Shown: positions 17,427-26,708, counted from the first letter of the stretch. The stretch: DNA of 46,579 nucleotides from an uncultured Collinsella sp. (GCA_959606065.1 CAUHHV010000018.1:1-46579), one strand, 5' to 3'. Notes: a model not told the origin generated them from the letters alone. Numbers and translations are program-made.

Positions 17427-18545
17427 CTACTGTGCGGCCGGCACGTCATCGGGATGCGGATTATCGCCGTAGGTGCGCTGATACGTCAGCACGCGCCAGA
17501 CCAGCGGCAGGCCGCCAATCTTAAAGTAGTGCTTAAACGTATTGAGCTTGCCGGGCTTCTTAAAGTCAAAGCGCGAATCGATATAAGCACGGGGCGACTT
17601 GACCATCAGGCGCAAGTCGGTCTCGCCGCGCGGATCGAACAGCGACAGATCAAAGCGACCGGCATCCCAATCGGCCTTGAGCTCGGGCGAAGCCTTCTCC
17701 CAAAACTGCTCGCGCAGCTCATCGACCAGACGCTCGTCATTCCAGCGATACGTATCGACCTTCATGCGCATTAAAATGCCCTGGAGCTGAACCTTGAGCT
17801 CGGGACGTTCATCCAAAAAGCGCTGCATCTCGGCGTATTCGTCGCACACGCAAAATACCTTGTTGGGTGAATTAACTGAGCTCTTCTCGTTGTCTTGGCG
17901 ATAGCACAAAATGGGGTCCGCGATAAACGCTGCACGCTCGGCGCATGCCCAAACCTTAAAGTTAAAGCCTGCGTCCTGATACGAGGCGCCCGGCGTGGGA
18001 AGGAACCGAATCTGATTGTCGTTGAGGAACTCGCGCCGATAGATGGCCGACCAAATGGAAGGTTTGCGGTAGAAGATGCCCGGGCGATCGACGGGGCGAT
18101 ACGCGGCGCCCGTCATATACTCGCCGATGATCCCAAACAGCTCACGGCGCTCGCTGGGCGTGGACCAATACAGATAAAAGTCGCCCTTTACCACATCGGC
18201 ATGCTCAGCATCGGCCTTGGCGACCAGCTTTTGGAGCGAATCCTCAAACATAAAGTCGTCGGACTCAAGAATGCCCACGTACTCACCGCGCGCCATCTCC
18301 AGACCGCGGTTCATCGAGTCGCCGTAGCCGCTGTTGGCTTTGTCGATCATCTTTACACGGGGGTCGCGCTCCATGTACTCGCGGATGATATCCGGCGAGC
18401 TATCGGTGGAACCGTCATTGATACAGATGATCTCGATGTCCTTGAGCGTCTGCGCCACGGCGGAATCGAGGCACTCGCGCAGATAGCGCTCGACATTGCA
18501 AATGGGGACAAGCAGCGAAACTTTAGGGGTATCAGAGTTCTGCAA
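17427..18545 (-). CDS. GT2 glycosyltransferase, type A (copy 2)
   Basis: The product is 372 residues starting at TTG 18545, with AGGAGG 5 nt upstream. The domain starts KVSLLVPICNVERYLRECLDS, then IICINDGSTDSSPDII and GILESDDFMFED (DXD-like). The C-terminal half has RKPSIWSAIYRREFL and SYRQDNEKSSVN-like blocks that are almost the same in the gene at 19,667. It is a soluble or peripheral GT2 enzyme, with no transmembrane segments seen. The high similarity to 19,667-20,770 shows duplication of a two-gene module. Confidence 0.87.
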   Translation of the reverse strand: MQNSDTPKVSLLVPICNVERYLRECLDSAVAQTLKDIEIICINDGSTDSSPDIIREYMERDPRVKMIDKANSGYGDSMNRGLEMARGEYVGILESDDFMFEDSLQKLVAKADAEHADVVKGDFYLYWSTPSERRELFGIIGEYMTGAAYRPVDRPGIFYRKPSIWSAIYRREFLNDNQIRFLPTPGASYQDAGFNFKVWACAERAAFIADPILCYRQDNEKSSVNSPNKVFCVCDEYAEMQRFLDERPELKVQLQGILMRMKVDTYRWNDERLVDELREQFWEKASPELKADWDAGRFDLSLFDPRGETDLRLMVKSPRAYIDSRFDFKKPGKLNTFKHYFKIGGLPLVWRVLTYQRTYGDNPHPDDVPAAQ

Positions 18546-18619
18546 GAGAACCTCCTGTTGAATAGCGTGTAACAGGGTTATTTTAGCAGCCGGGTTGCGG
18601 CGGGCGGCAGCGCTTGGAA

Positions 18620-19660
18620 TTAGATAAAGCGCTCCAGACAGGCTTTGAGACCGCGAGTCGAAAGATAGAACAGCGTGGCGTCTGCCATCGAAACGCCCGA
18701 GGTCGCCGCAACGAGCTTGTGGGCAACACGGCGAACGGCGCCCTTAGCAGGCATATCCGCCCACGCCGTTCCCAAAAACGTCGTGAGATCCATGTTGACG
18801 CGAGCCGCCACGCGATGGAAACCATCGGCATCCAAGCGCGCCAGGTCGAACACAATTAGGTCTAAAAACCAAGTTATCAGCTCGCCGGGGCACAGGTCCA
18901 AAAGACCGTAGGCCGCCCAGTCCTCCAAGACCTCCTCGAGCATCCTCATGTGGGCGTCAAGCTTTTTGGCGCGAGCATCGGCACTGTTGAACTCGTGCGT
19001 CGCCGATTCACTCTCCATCACGTAGTGGTAGAACTTGTCCGGCATGACGACGGTCTTGCGGGCAAGCGCATAAGCCGCAAATTGGAAGACGACGTCCTCG
19101 CCCAAAGCCAAACCGGGGGCGAAGCGAATGCCTTCGCGATTGAGCAGCTCGCGCGAAAAAGCCGCACGGCAGGCATAGGGCTGCGCATTCGAATGGAACA
19201 GCAGTTGGGGATCACGGGCGCCGAAGGTACCGGCTTTGGGGCTCATGAGTTGCTGGACGCGTTTGGGGGCAGCATCGACGGGTTCACAGACACCGCCAAA
19301 AACGGCAGCCTCGGCATCTGCAGACTCCATGGCATGCAGCACACGCTCGACCGTCTGGGCATCGATGTAATCGTCGGCGTCCACAAAAAAGACGGTCTCG
19401 CCCACGGCGGCATCGATACCGGCATTTCGAGCACACGAGACGCCCGCGTTTTCCTGGTCAATCACCAGTACGTGATCGTCGGCCTGCGCGATCTGGCGCA
19501 ACACGTTCAACGAATCATCAGTCGAACCGTCGTTGACGCAGACAACCTGAATCGAGCGCTCGGACTGGGCCAACAGCGAATCGAGACATCGCTGAATGGA
19601 GTGCGCAGAGTTGTAAACGGGGACGACAATGGTAGCTTTAGGACACGAGGCCTCTCCCAT
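18620..19660 (-). CDS. GT2 glycosyltransferase, type B (copy 1)
   Basis: The product is 346 residues. ATG at 19660 has GAGGGGG upstream, inside the end of the previous gene, only 6 nt after its stop. Motifs are ATIVVPVYNSAHSIQRCLDS, VCVNDGSTDDSLNV and FFVDADDYID (DXD). Later comes LALGEDVVFQFAAYALARKT, matching GEDQVFEMAIYGRSRKT in the type B gene at 16,347. It belongs with the upstream type A gene as a translationally close pair. Confidence 0.86.
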   Translation of the reverse strand: MGEASCPKATIVVPVYNSAHSIQRCLDSLLAQSERSIQVVCVNDGSTDDSLNVLRQIAQADDHVLVIDQENAGVSCARNAGIDAAVGETVFFVDADDYIDAQTVERVLHAMESADAEAAVFGGVCEPVDAAPKRVQQLMSPKAGTFGARDPQLLFHSNAQPYACRAAFSRELLNREGIRFAPGLALGEDVVFQFAAYALARKTVVMPDKFYHYVMESESATHEFNSADARAKKLDAHMRMLEEVLEDWAAYGLLDLCPGELITWFLDLIVFDLARLDADGFHRVAARVNMDLTTFLGTAWADMPAKGAVRRVAHKLVAATSGVSMADATLFYLSTRGLKACLERFI

Positions 19661-19666
19661 GCCGAC

Positions 19667-20770
19667 CTACCCCCTCAGCGATTCGATGAGGAAGGCAGCA
19701 ACCACGCCTGGGCCTCCAACCGAGGCGTAATACTTAGCACGCCCCAAGGCACCATCCGTCGCAAAACTCGGGTGCTCGTCAACCCAGCCCTCAGGATCTT
19801 TGAGGATGGCAGCGAGATTTGCGCGCTTCCACGGCTTGAGGTCGTCAAGCGAAAAGTCCCCGGCGTCCAAGGCCGCCTGAAATTCCTTGGCCATCTGCAC
19901 CAGGAACTCCTTATAGAACTTAGGCGCCAGGCGCACGTAGTTCCACATGTACGAATCGTACTTAATGAGCTGATTGAACTTGAGCATGCGCGCGACATCG
20001 ACGCTTGCGTGGTCGCGGGCATAATCCTCTCGAATCCAACGCTCAATCTCGGCATACTCGGTATTGACGCAAAAGACCTTAGCCGAAGAATTGACCGAGG
20101 AATTCTCGTTGTCCTGGCGATACGACAACACGGCATCATGCAGGTAAACAGCCTTATCGGCGCACGCGATCACCTTAAAGGCGAATGACGTGTCCTGAAA
20201 GGATGCCCCCGGAGTCGGCAGGAACTTAATGCCGTTGCGCTCAAGAAAATCACGACGGTACACGGCCGACCAAATCGACGGCTTTTGCTTAAAGAACTGC
20301 GTCGTATCGCTCGGGTGTACCGACTTGCCGCAGTCCTTGGCTTTAAACATCTCGTGCAGCGAACGGCGCTCCTCGGGCTTAGACCAGTAGAAATCAAAGT
20401 TCGCCTTCGCAAAGTCGGAATTATTGCTTTCGGCGGTCGAGACAAGCTTTTCAAGTGCGTCGGGCGCCATAAAGTCATCGGACTCCAAGATGCCAACGTA
20501 CTTGCCACGTGCCATGTCCAGTCCGTGGTTCATCGAGTCGCCGTAGCCGCTGTTGGCCTTGTCGATCATCTTGACGCGCCCATCGCGCTCCATATACTCG
20601 CGGATAATCGCCGGCGAGTTGTCGGTCGACCCGTCGTTAATGCAGATGATCTCAATATCCTTGAGCGTCTGCGCCAGGGCGGAATCGAGGCACTCGCGCA
20701 GGTAGCGCTGAACATTGTAAATGGGAATAAGCAGCGACAGAACAGGGCTGTCAGAGGCGTTAGTAGACAA
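19667..20770 (-). CDS. GT2 glycosyltransferase, type A (copy 1)
   Basis: The product is 367 residues starting at TTG 20770, with AAGGAGC upstream. It is the first gene of the minus-strand glycosyltransferase run. Motifs are SLLIPIYNVQRYLRECLDSA, IICINDGSTDNSPAII and GILESDDFMAPD. KPSIWSAVYRRDFL and YRQDNENSSVNS are nearly shared with 17,427-18,545. The family builds envelope polysaccharides. Acceptor and donor cannot be predicted from sequence alone. Confidence 0.87.
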   Translation of the reverse strand: MSTNASDSPVLSLLIPIYNVQRYLRECLDSALAQTLKDIEIICINDGSTDNSPAIIREYMERDGRVKMIDKANSGYGDSMNHGLDMARGKYVGILESDDFMAPDALEKLVSTAESNNSDFAKANFDFYWSKPEERRSLHEMFKAKDCGKSVHPSDTTQFFKQKPSIWSAVYRRDFLERNGIKFLPTPGASFQDTSFAFKVIACADKAVYLHDAVLSYRQDNENSSVNSSAKVFCVNTEYAEIERWIREDYARDHASVDVARMLKFNQLIKYDSYMWNYVRLAPKFYKEFLVQMAKEFQAALDAGDFSLDDLKPWKRANLAAILKDPEGWVDEHPSFATDGALGRAKYYASVGGPGVVAAFLIESLRG

Positions 20771-21026
20771 ATGTGCTCCTTAGGAAATACCTGTCGTTTC
20801 ATGGTATCAAAGGGTCAGCGCGCCAGCGGGCGTTTATATAATCTATGGAGCCTCTTGCGGGCAAAGCAGCCCCACGTCATGCGGCGGGCCCATGGCAGGT
20901 TCCTGCGTTTTATTCAAAGCTTGCCGCTAAGGTGCGCCGAGCCTTTACAATAGGACAGTCCCAAGGACGTATTCGATAGCTTCCGTGCAGCGCTCGCCCG
21001 CCGCGCGTGAAAGGATATATTGCCCC

Positions 21027-22049
21027 ATGCCTTCAACCCTTCCCGCCCCCATCGACAAGCTCGCCATCGTCGTCGTTACGTACAAGCGCCAGGAACTCCT
21101 GGCCAACTTGTTCGACTCCATGACCGAGCTCACGGCCGCGCCTTGGCGCATCGTGATTGTCGATAACGAGAATTCGCGCGAGACCGAGGCCATGTGCGCC
21201 GCATTCAACGAGCGCCTGGCCAACCTGTGGGGCATCGACACCGAGCAGCCCGACGCGCAGGGCGGCACCGACCGTGTCATCTACGCCCCGCAGCTCGAAA
21301 ACGGCGGCGGTGCGGGCGGCTTCTCCGCCGGCACCAAATGCGCCTACGACCTGGGCGCCCAGTGGTTCTGGGTCATGGACGACGACGTGCTCGTCATCCC
21401 CGAAGGCATCGAGCGCTTGGCCAAGTGGACCGACCGCTACGACGTCATCCAGGGTTCGCGCCTGGACTTTGACGGCGGCGCCTTCTTTTGGCAGTACCAG
21501 CTCATCCTTTCGCTCGGCATTCCCAACCCCGTCGCCAAGTGGGATCTGGGTCCCGAGGGCTACCGCACCATGAACCAACTGTGCTTTGAGGGCGGCATGT
21601 TCTCGCGCCGCGTGGTCGACAAGATTGGCCTGCCCGACGCGCGCTTCTTTATCTACGGCGACGATGCCTGCTACGGCTACGTGGCCAGCCAGCACTTCCC
21701 CGCCGCCGTGGTTGCCGACGTGGTGCTCAAGCGCGCCCGCGCCGTCTCCAACTGGGATATCGCCGGCAAGCGCCAGCTCAACTCCACGAGCGACACCAAC
21801 CGCTACTACATCATGCGCAACCGCGGTTATCTGGCACGCTACATGCAGATCTACGGCGACTACCACCCCGTGCTGTTCCGTCTGGGCAATGCCGCGACCT
21901 TCTGCAAGGAGTTCATTCGTCTGGCAGCAGTCGACAAATGCTTTAAGACCGGCATTCCGGCGCTGCGCCGTGGCATGAAGGACGCCCGCAAGATCGTTAA
22001 GGATCCCAACTGGAAACCCATGCCGCCCATGAAGGACGCAGAACAGTAA
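21027..22049 (+). CDS. GT2 glycosyltransferase, galactofuranosyltransferase (GlfT2)-like
   Basis: The product is 340 residues. ATG at 21027 is favoured by AAAGGAT about 10 nt upstream over an in-frame start at 20985. The N-terminal LAIVVVTYKRQELLANLFDS, then LENGGGAGGFSAGTKCAYD and WFWVMDDDVLVIPEG (DDD metal site), are typical of rhamnosyl/galactofuranosyl-transferase-like GT2 enzymes. NRYYIMRNRGYLARYM fits the C-terminal conserved block of that group. It is divergent from the four other GT2 genes and convergent with the AAA-ATPase gene. The very high G+C contrasts with the choline-binding island. Confidence 0.82.
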   Translation: MPSTLPAPIDKLAIVVVTYKRQELLANLFDSMTELTAAPWRIVIVDNENSRETEAMCAAFNERLANLWGIDTEQPDAQGGTDRVIYAPQLENGGGAGGFSAGTKCAYDLGAQWFWVMDDDVLVIPEGIERLAKWTDRYDVIQGSRLDFDGGAFFWQYQLILSLGIPNPVAKWDLGPEGYRTMNQLCFEGGMFSRRVVDKIGLPDARFFIYGDDACYGYVASQHFPAAVVADVVLKRARAVSNWDIAGKRQLNSTSDTNRYYIMRNRGYLARYMQIYGDYHPVLFRLGNAATFCKEFIRLAAVDKCFKTGIPALRRGMKDARKIVKDPNWKPMPPMKDAEQ

Positions 22050-22066
22050 AGGGCTTTCGCCCGCCG

Positions 22067-23866
22067 CTACAGTCGTTGACACACCACGGACACACGCTGA
22101 CCGTCAAAGCCAAAGCCCCAACGCATGCGCCCGACGGCGGGGCGCGGCACGCGGATATCATCGATGCCGTCGCGCTCTATGTCGAGCAGCGCCTGAACCG
22201 CTAACAATTCCAGGCCCAGGGCATCGACGCCAGGGTCGTACAACATGTTGATCGTAATGAGCGGTCGCTCATCGAGCATGCCGAGCGTGTCGGCCACGTC
22301 AAACACCCGACCGGTGGGAATCACCTGGATATCCCAGCGATCCGAGACGCCACTTCGCTTGGAGCTGGGATTGCAATAGCCGGGCAGTCCAAAGCAGAGC
22401 CCCTGAAGCGCCAGATGATAGGCTGTCGGCATATCTGATTGGCCCACATCGATGCCCAGATCGCCGATAGCACAGCTCAAAGCTTGCTTTACAGTGTCCT
22501 CGTCTCCTCGACACAGCCCGTCATGGAACGAGTCGATAACTCCAACGTCCTCAACGGCGCACTCAAACCATTCCAGAATTACAAGACGGAGCGCCTGACG
22601 CACTTCGTTGCTAGGCAGACGCAGGGAACGAAGGCACGCGCCGTCCTCCGAATGCCCCGTCATGTCCGTCGTAAGAAATCCAGACAGATACAGCGCTGTC
22701 CAGATATCTTCGGGCTTGGCAGCATCGGCCTCCTCGGCATGCACATGCACTGGCGCCTCAATAAACCCATGCGGCTCAAGCAAATCGAACAATGCGGACA
22801 GGCGCATGAGATTCCAGTCGCCGACGCATGCGCTCAGACGGTCGGCGTAACCATACAGATCTGCCCGAACGGGCGCGACGCAACCGCGATGTGCGTAGTC
22901 CACCACGCGCTCCGGGATCGAGCAATAAAAACCACCAAACAGATAGCCCTCAAGCCACTCACGCGCGTCATCCAGACAGCCGTTGCGACCGATGCGATCC
23001 AACAGCACCTGGACTTCGTCGTCCGAAAAACCGAACCATCGATCACACCAGCTCGACAGCGGTGTCGCCGACCGATAGGAAACCCCACGTTGGGACAACG
23101 CGAACTCGGCAGGACCGGGGCGCTCGCCCATAAGACACGTCAATCGCAACGAGTCGCCGGCGTCGGCAATGGTGTCGAACAACATTCGGCTGAGCGACTC
23201 TAGGGAATCCACGCTACCGTCGTCCTTAGCGCCCAAACGCTTTGGACATACTGCGTCGTAGTCGTCTATCAGAAGAACAACATGTTCATCGAAAGCTACC
23301 TGGAGCAGTTTAATAAGCACGCCAAGCGCCGCATCGATCTCCCTATCGCTGGCCACCCCACGCGCCACCCTCTCGATAAGACGAACCTCACGTCTTGACA
23401 GATCAGGCGCGGCAAGCAGCGGCAGCAATCGGGCGCACTCGTTCGCGACAGCGCTGCGAATAGCCGCCGCAGCATCGGCGTCGCGCCTCGCAGCGGCAAC
23501 TGTAAAGTCGAGCATGATGACCGGATAACTCGCGTACTCATCACGATAGCGACCGCCGCCCGCCTGCCAAATCTGGGTACCAGCGAACAGGCTTCGATCC
23601 GGCAGCCGGTGATCAGGTCGTTCCAAATAGCACTTGAGCATCGATAAATTCATGCTCTTGCCAAAACCCTTGGGCCGACAGCAAAACGCAACAGGTGCTT
23701 CACTGTCCAATATATCGGCAATAAACATAGTCTTATCGACGAGTAAACACCGATTGATTGCATCGGAAAAGTCGTGTACATCAACCGGTAGAGCTGCGCT
23801 ATCCGCATGATTGAGCAACCGTGCACCAAACGCATGAGTAAAACCACAATTCACCTGTTCAGACAC
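22067..23866 (-). CDS. AAA-ATPase-like protein with degenerate PD-(D/E)XK tail
   Basis: GTG at 23866 is the likely start, with GAAGGAGAG 6 nt upstream; the long open frame beyond it lacks support. The product is about 599 residues. It has the signature of the AAA-ATPase-like family: FSDAINRCLLVDKTMFI, then the Walker A-like CRPKGFGKSMNLSMLKCYL and a Walker B region VVLLIDDYDAVCP. In most members a PD-(D/E)XK nuclease domain ends the protein with an E-x-K strand. Here the equivalent strand reads PLITINMLYD, and only the closing WGFGFDGQRVSVV strand is recognisable, so the nuclease looks inactive. The family is common and multi-copy in gut anaerobes. Cellular role unknown. Confidence 0.75.
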   Translation of the reverse strand: MSEQVNCGFTHAFGARLLNHADSAALPVDVHDFSDAINRCLLVDKTMFIADILDSEAPVAFCCRPKGFGKSMNLSMLKCYLERPDHRLPDRSLFAGTQIWQAGGGRYRDEYASYPVIMLDFTVAAARRDADAAAAIRSAVANECARLLPLLAAPDLSRREVRLIERVARGVASDREIDAALGVLIKLLQVAFDEHVVLLIDDYDAVCPKRLGAKDDGSVDSLESLSRMLFDTIADAGDSLRLTCLMGERPGPAEFALSQRGVSYRSATPLSSWCDRWFGFSDDEVQVLLDRIGRNGCLDDAREWLEGYLFGGFYCSIPERVVDYAHRGCVAPVRADLYGYADRLSACVGDWNLMRLSALFDLLEPHGFIEAPVHVHAEEADAAKPEDIWTALYLSGFLTTDMTGHSEDGACLRSLRLPSNEVRQALRLVILEWFECAVEDVGVIDSFHDGLCRGDEDTVKQALSCAIGDLGIDVGQSDMPTAYHLALQGLCFGLPGYCNPSSKRSGVSDRWDIQVIPTGRVFDVADTLGMLDERPLITINMLYDPGVDALGLELLAVQALLDIERDGIDDIRVPRPAVGRMRWGFGFDGQRVSVVCQRL

Positions 23867-23999
23867 CGTAAACTCTCCTTCTAACGCAGCACGATGCCCA
23901 TTGTAGCGAGCGGGTAGAGCACAATAATATCGACATGCAAACGTTTCGGGCAACGGTAGCAACAGACCCCCGAGGGGGCATAACAAATCGTTGCACAAC

Positions 24000-24033
24000 A
24001 AAAAAGGGGCCCGATGCCGCCGCACCGGACCCC
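24000..24033 (-). terminator. Rho-independent terminator of the surface-protein gene
   Basis: Reading the minus strand, a long GC stem (GGGGTCCGGTGC … GCATCGGGCCCC, with two mismatches) is followed directly by six T. It lies 34 nt past the stop codon of the 24,067-25,869 gene. Confidence 0.88.
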
Positions 24034-24066
24034 GTCCCAAACTTTTATAGAAAACGATCTAGAAGA

Positions 24067-25869
24067 TTACTCCTCCGAGCCGTCCTCCCCAGAAGCCTTC
24101 TTCTGCTGATCGAGCTTATGCTTACCACTTACGATAGACGTAGCGCCCAGTGTGGCCAAGCTTGCACTAGCAAGGCTCGCCATCACGATCAAGTCGCCCG
24201 TCTTGGGCATGTTGCCGCCCGAGGACTTGGTAGTTGTAGTCGTCGTGGTCGTGGTGGTCACCGTTTTGGAGTCATTTTGCTCTTGGACCCGGTTGTCAGC
24301 ACCGCTCTTGTCGTCGTCTTCGGACTGTTTCTTTTCGCCCTCGGCCTTGCTCTTGTCCTTCTCCTCAGATTCAGACTTCTTATCCTCGTCCTTCTTCTGT
24401 TCGGACTTGTCGCTCTTCTCCTCAGAGCTAGAACCCTTATCGGATTCGGTCTTCTCGGAAGCCTTGTCCTTGGAGTCGCCCTTTGCGGCTTCGATCTTTT
24501 CCGTGGAAACCTGATCAGAGTTGCCCTTGTTCTGGGTCGAGCCGTTATTGACGCCAGCCATCAGCGAAGAGCCCAGCGTAGAACCAAGCTGCTCGGAGAA
24601 AGAAGGCTTCTTGTCCGGCGAAGCAACGGGAACGTCCGGCGCCTTATTCGAGTCATCCTTGGAAGCATCGGAACCAGGGGTTGCGTCAGAGCCGGAGCCG
24701 TTGTTAGAGCCGGTGCCAACGGACGAATCGCTCGAGCCGGTGGATGAGTTAGAGGTGCCAGCGCCGGTCGAACCAGAAGCGTCGCTGTCCGTATTGCCGG
24801 CAGAGCTTGAAGACGAATCGCCCGCAGCAGAGCCGTTTGAATCGGAGCCGTTCGAGGTAGAGCCGTTGTTGGTAGTGCCACCAGCAGAGCCATCACCGTC
24901 AGCATCGGTCGAGGGCGCATCCATCCTGTCATCGTTAGCATCGTCACGCGAGTCGTCATTCGAATCAGGCGCCGGCGTAGGCTCGGGCTGCACGGGCGTC
25001 GCAGCGGCAGCGGCCTCGTCCTCGGCGATATAAACCAAGCAGTCCTTCAGCTCGTTGCGGTAGCGGTTCTTCCAGCCCTCATGATACTGGGGCTGGCTCG
25101 AAAACTTGGTGGCAACGTTATCGACCACGCTATTGGAGAGCGCCGTCACAAACTCGCGGTCGGACATATCGTTGGAGAGATTCGCCCAACGGAAGAAGTC
25201 CCTGCAGCCACCGGTGCCGCACATGTTGGTAATGCTCCACACCATGCCCTTAACGCAATCGGCACGGCCCGAAATATCAATACCTAGGCCGCTCTTGAGC
25301 CACGCCTCGGTCACCGCATAGTACGAGTTGTACGCATACGCATCCTGCAGAGCCGAGAACTCAACAGGGTCGGTGTTATAAGCACCTTGGAAAGCCTCCT
25401 GCGCAATACGGCCCAACTCGGTGAGCTGGCCGTTCTCGTACATGGCATTGCTCGTGTTGGAAATCTCGCTGCCGCGATCAATCGCATCCTTGAGCATGCT
25501 GTATTTTTCGGGGTTGTAGTTGTAGGCCTGCTTCATAAACGGAATGAGCGACCATCGACGGTCGAACTGGTAATAACCCAGCGCGTTATAGCCGTCGCCA
25601 TACGAAAAGCCCTGGTTATAGTTGCCATGGCTCTCGTACTTGGTAAAGTACTTCATCTCGGGAGTCACGTTAACAAACGAAACGCCCTGGACCGACCTCA
25701 GCACGCCCGAGAAGGACTGCTGGGTATAGAGCCCCTTATCGATATCGGTGGCACCCGAGGCAACGCCCGGCGTGGGCTCCTCGGCAGCGGCGGGTGCCGG
25801 CACGGAAACGGCGCCAAACGAAAGCGCCAGCGTCAGGCCCGCGACAATAGCAGAATGCTTGCGCTGCAT
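24067..25869 (-). CDS. Secreted, sortase-type (MPKTG) cell-wall protein with N-terminal lysozyme-like region
   Basis: The product is 600 residues. ATG at 25869 has GGGAGG upstream. The signal peptide is MQRKHSAIVAGLTLALS…AAA-EE. Residues about 60-290 form a folded region with YESHGNYNQGFSYGDGYNAL, GYYQFDRRWSLIPF and two CXXXC-like pairs. The 'YYQFD' type motif suggests a lysozyme/transglycosylase-like fold, but I cannot assign it firmly. Residues about 290-550 are a low-complexity stalk rich in Ser, Asp, Gly, then Lys/Glu. The end is NMPKTGD, a hydrophobic stretch and a basic tail, a sortase sorting signal (LPXTG variant). A run of eleven Thr precedes it. No sortase gene is in the window. Confidence 0.8.
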   Translation of the reverse strand: MQRKHSAIVAGLTLALSFGAVSVPAPAAAEEPTPGVASGATDIDKGLYTQQSFSGVLRSVQGVSFVNVTPEMKYFTKYESHGNYNQGFSYGDGYNALGYYQFDRRWSLIPFMKQAYNYNPEKYSMLKDAIDRGSEISNTSNAMYENGQLTELGRIAQEAFQGAYNTDPVEFSALQDAYAYNSYYAVTEAWLKSGLGIDISGRADCVKGMVWSITNMCGTGGCRDFFRWANLSNDMSDREFVTALSNSVVDNVATKFSSQPQYHEGWKNRYRNELKDCLVYIAEDEAAAAATPVQPEPTPAPDSNDDSRDDANDDRMDAPSTDADGDGSAGGTTNNGSTSNGSDSNGSAAGDSSSSSAGNTDSDASGSTGAGTSNSSTGSSDSSVGTGSNNGSGSDATPGSDASKDDSNKAPDVPVASPDKKPSFSEQLGSTLGSSLMAGVNNGSTQNKGNSDQVSTEKIEAAKGDSKDKASEKTESDKGSSSEEKSDKSEQKKDEDKKSESEEKDKSKAEGEKKQSEDDDKSGADNRVQEQNDSKTVTTTTTTTTTTKSSGGNMPKTGDLIVMASLASASLATLGATSIVSGKHKLDQQKKASGEDGSEE

Positions 25870-25939
25870 AAGATCCTCCCTGCATTGGTGTAGTTAAAGT
25901 GCAGTTTGCAAAGATAAGAGTAAGTATTGCAGCTCGCCC

Positions 25940-25955
25940 GTTGTTGCACAACAAC
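25940..25955. promoter_or_regulatory. Short inverted repeat upstream of the surface-protein gene
   Basis: GTTGTTG-CA-CAACAAC lies 70 bp upstream of the start codon at 25869. A shorter relative (GTTGCACAACA) occurs at 23990-24000. It could be an operator, or a hairpin in the leader. Only the symmetry is seen. Confidence 0.3.
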
Positions 25956-26006
25956 CCCTCGGTAAACGGCAACAACCCTCCGCGAAATCCGCGAAATCTA
26001 AAGGAA

Positions 26007-26426
26007 TTAAACAAACTGGTCGTCGGGCACCAGAAGAAGATCGCCGTAGCGTCCCATCAGCCCGTCTCTCAACTGACAGAAAGCAGGGATATAGACGTTC
26101 AAGATTCGCTGAATCAAATCTTGAGCGAGCTTGTTGTCATAGATATGGACGTTCGTATTGCGGTCTCTGAGCATATCTAGCCATGCCGCCTCATCAATAA
26201 AGTCGTAGAATCGGTAGGCTTCCTTCAAGATGGCACGAGGAGACCCCGATGCAGCAAGCGTGGCGCCCTCATACTCGAGCAGACGTTTAAGGAGCTTCCA
26301 GCTCAGTTCAAACTGAAGGTTGAACTTATTAATCAATCCACTCTGAACAAAATCATTGCTAAGATCCTGATTGGGTGCATCCTCAAGATTCGCCAAGGCG
26401 CTGGCAAAGTTCTCATATTTTTTCAT
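26007..26426 (-). CDS. hepT: HepT-like HEPN toxin (nucleotidyltransferase substrate-binding family)
   Basis: The product is 139 residues, an HI0074/HepT-type four-helix HEPN protein. It contains LSWKLLKRLLEYEG and, near the C terminus, RNTNVHIYDN. That fits the RX4HXY motif exactly: the RNase His plus the Tyr that the partner MntA AMPylates. The start overlaps the end of mntA by 14 nt, so they are translationally coupled. In characterised MntA-HepT pairs, HepT is an RNase toxin and MntA neutralises it by adding AMP to the Tyr. The same mechanism is inferred here from the intact motifs. Confidence 0.85.
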   Translation of the reverse strand: MKKYENFASALANLEDAPNQDLSNDFVQSGLINKFNLQFELSWKLLKRLLEYEGATLAASGSPRAILKEAYRFYDFIDEAAWLDMLRDRNTNVHIYDNKLAQDLIQRILNVYIPAFCQLRDGLMGRYGDLLLVPDDQFV

Positions 26427-26700
26427 ACAGAATCACACCATCCCTGGCAATTTCATCGAGCAACTGCTGCGATAAGGACTCATCCAGATTGACGACGTCT
26501 ATATCTAAAAGAGTATCAAGACGCTCCTCTATCAGATATGAGAAACGGTCGAAATCCCGGCAACCTGCTACAGCAATATCAATATCGCTCTTAGGCAAGT
26601 TGTCACCGCGGGCACGAGAACCAAACAGCACAACCCTCTCGGCGTCACATTCCCGAGCAAAAATCTCAATTTGCTTGTACACCTTGTCGAGAGATACCAT
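26413..26700 (-). CDS. mntA: MntA-like minimal nucleotidyltransferase antitoxin
   Basis: The product is 95 residues, a minimal polymerase-beta-type nucleotidyltransferase. GSRARGDNLPKSDIDIAV fits the GSX10DXD motif of MntA antitoxins exactly. The gene starts 8 nt after the stop of the Rrf2 regulator and overlaps hepT, so all three should lie on one transcript. No independent promoter is obvious in the 8-nt gap. The expected activity is transfer of AMP from ATP to HepT. Confidence 0.86.
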   Translation of the reverse strand: MVSLDKVYKQIEIFARECDAERVVLFGSRARGDNLPKSDIDIAVAGCRDFDRFSYLIEERLDTLLDIDVVNLDESLSQQLLDEIARDGVILYEKI

Positions 26701-26708
26701 CTGCAGCC

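Noticed and set aside
8068..22049. A licD-type phosphocholine transferase among the glycosyltransferases
   Set aside because: All five proteins have GT2 signatures. None shows the LicD family pattern, so the transferase is not claimed.
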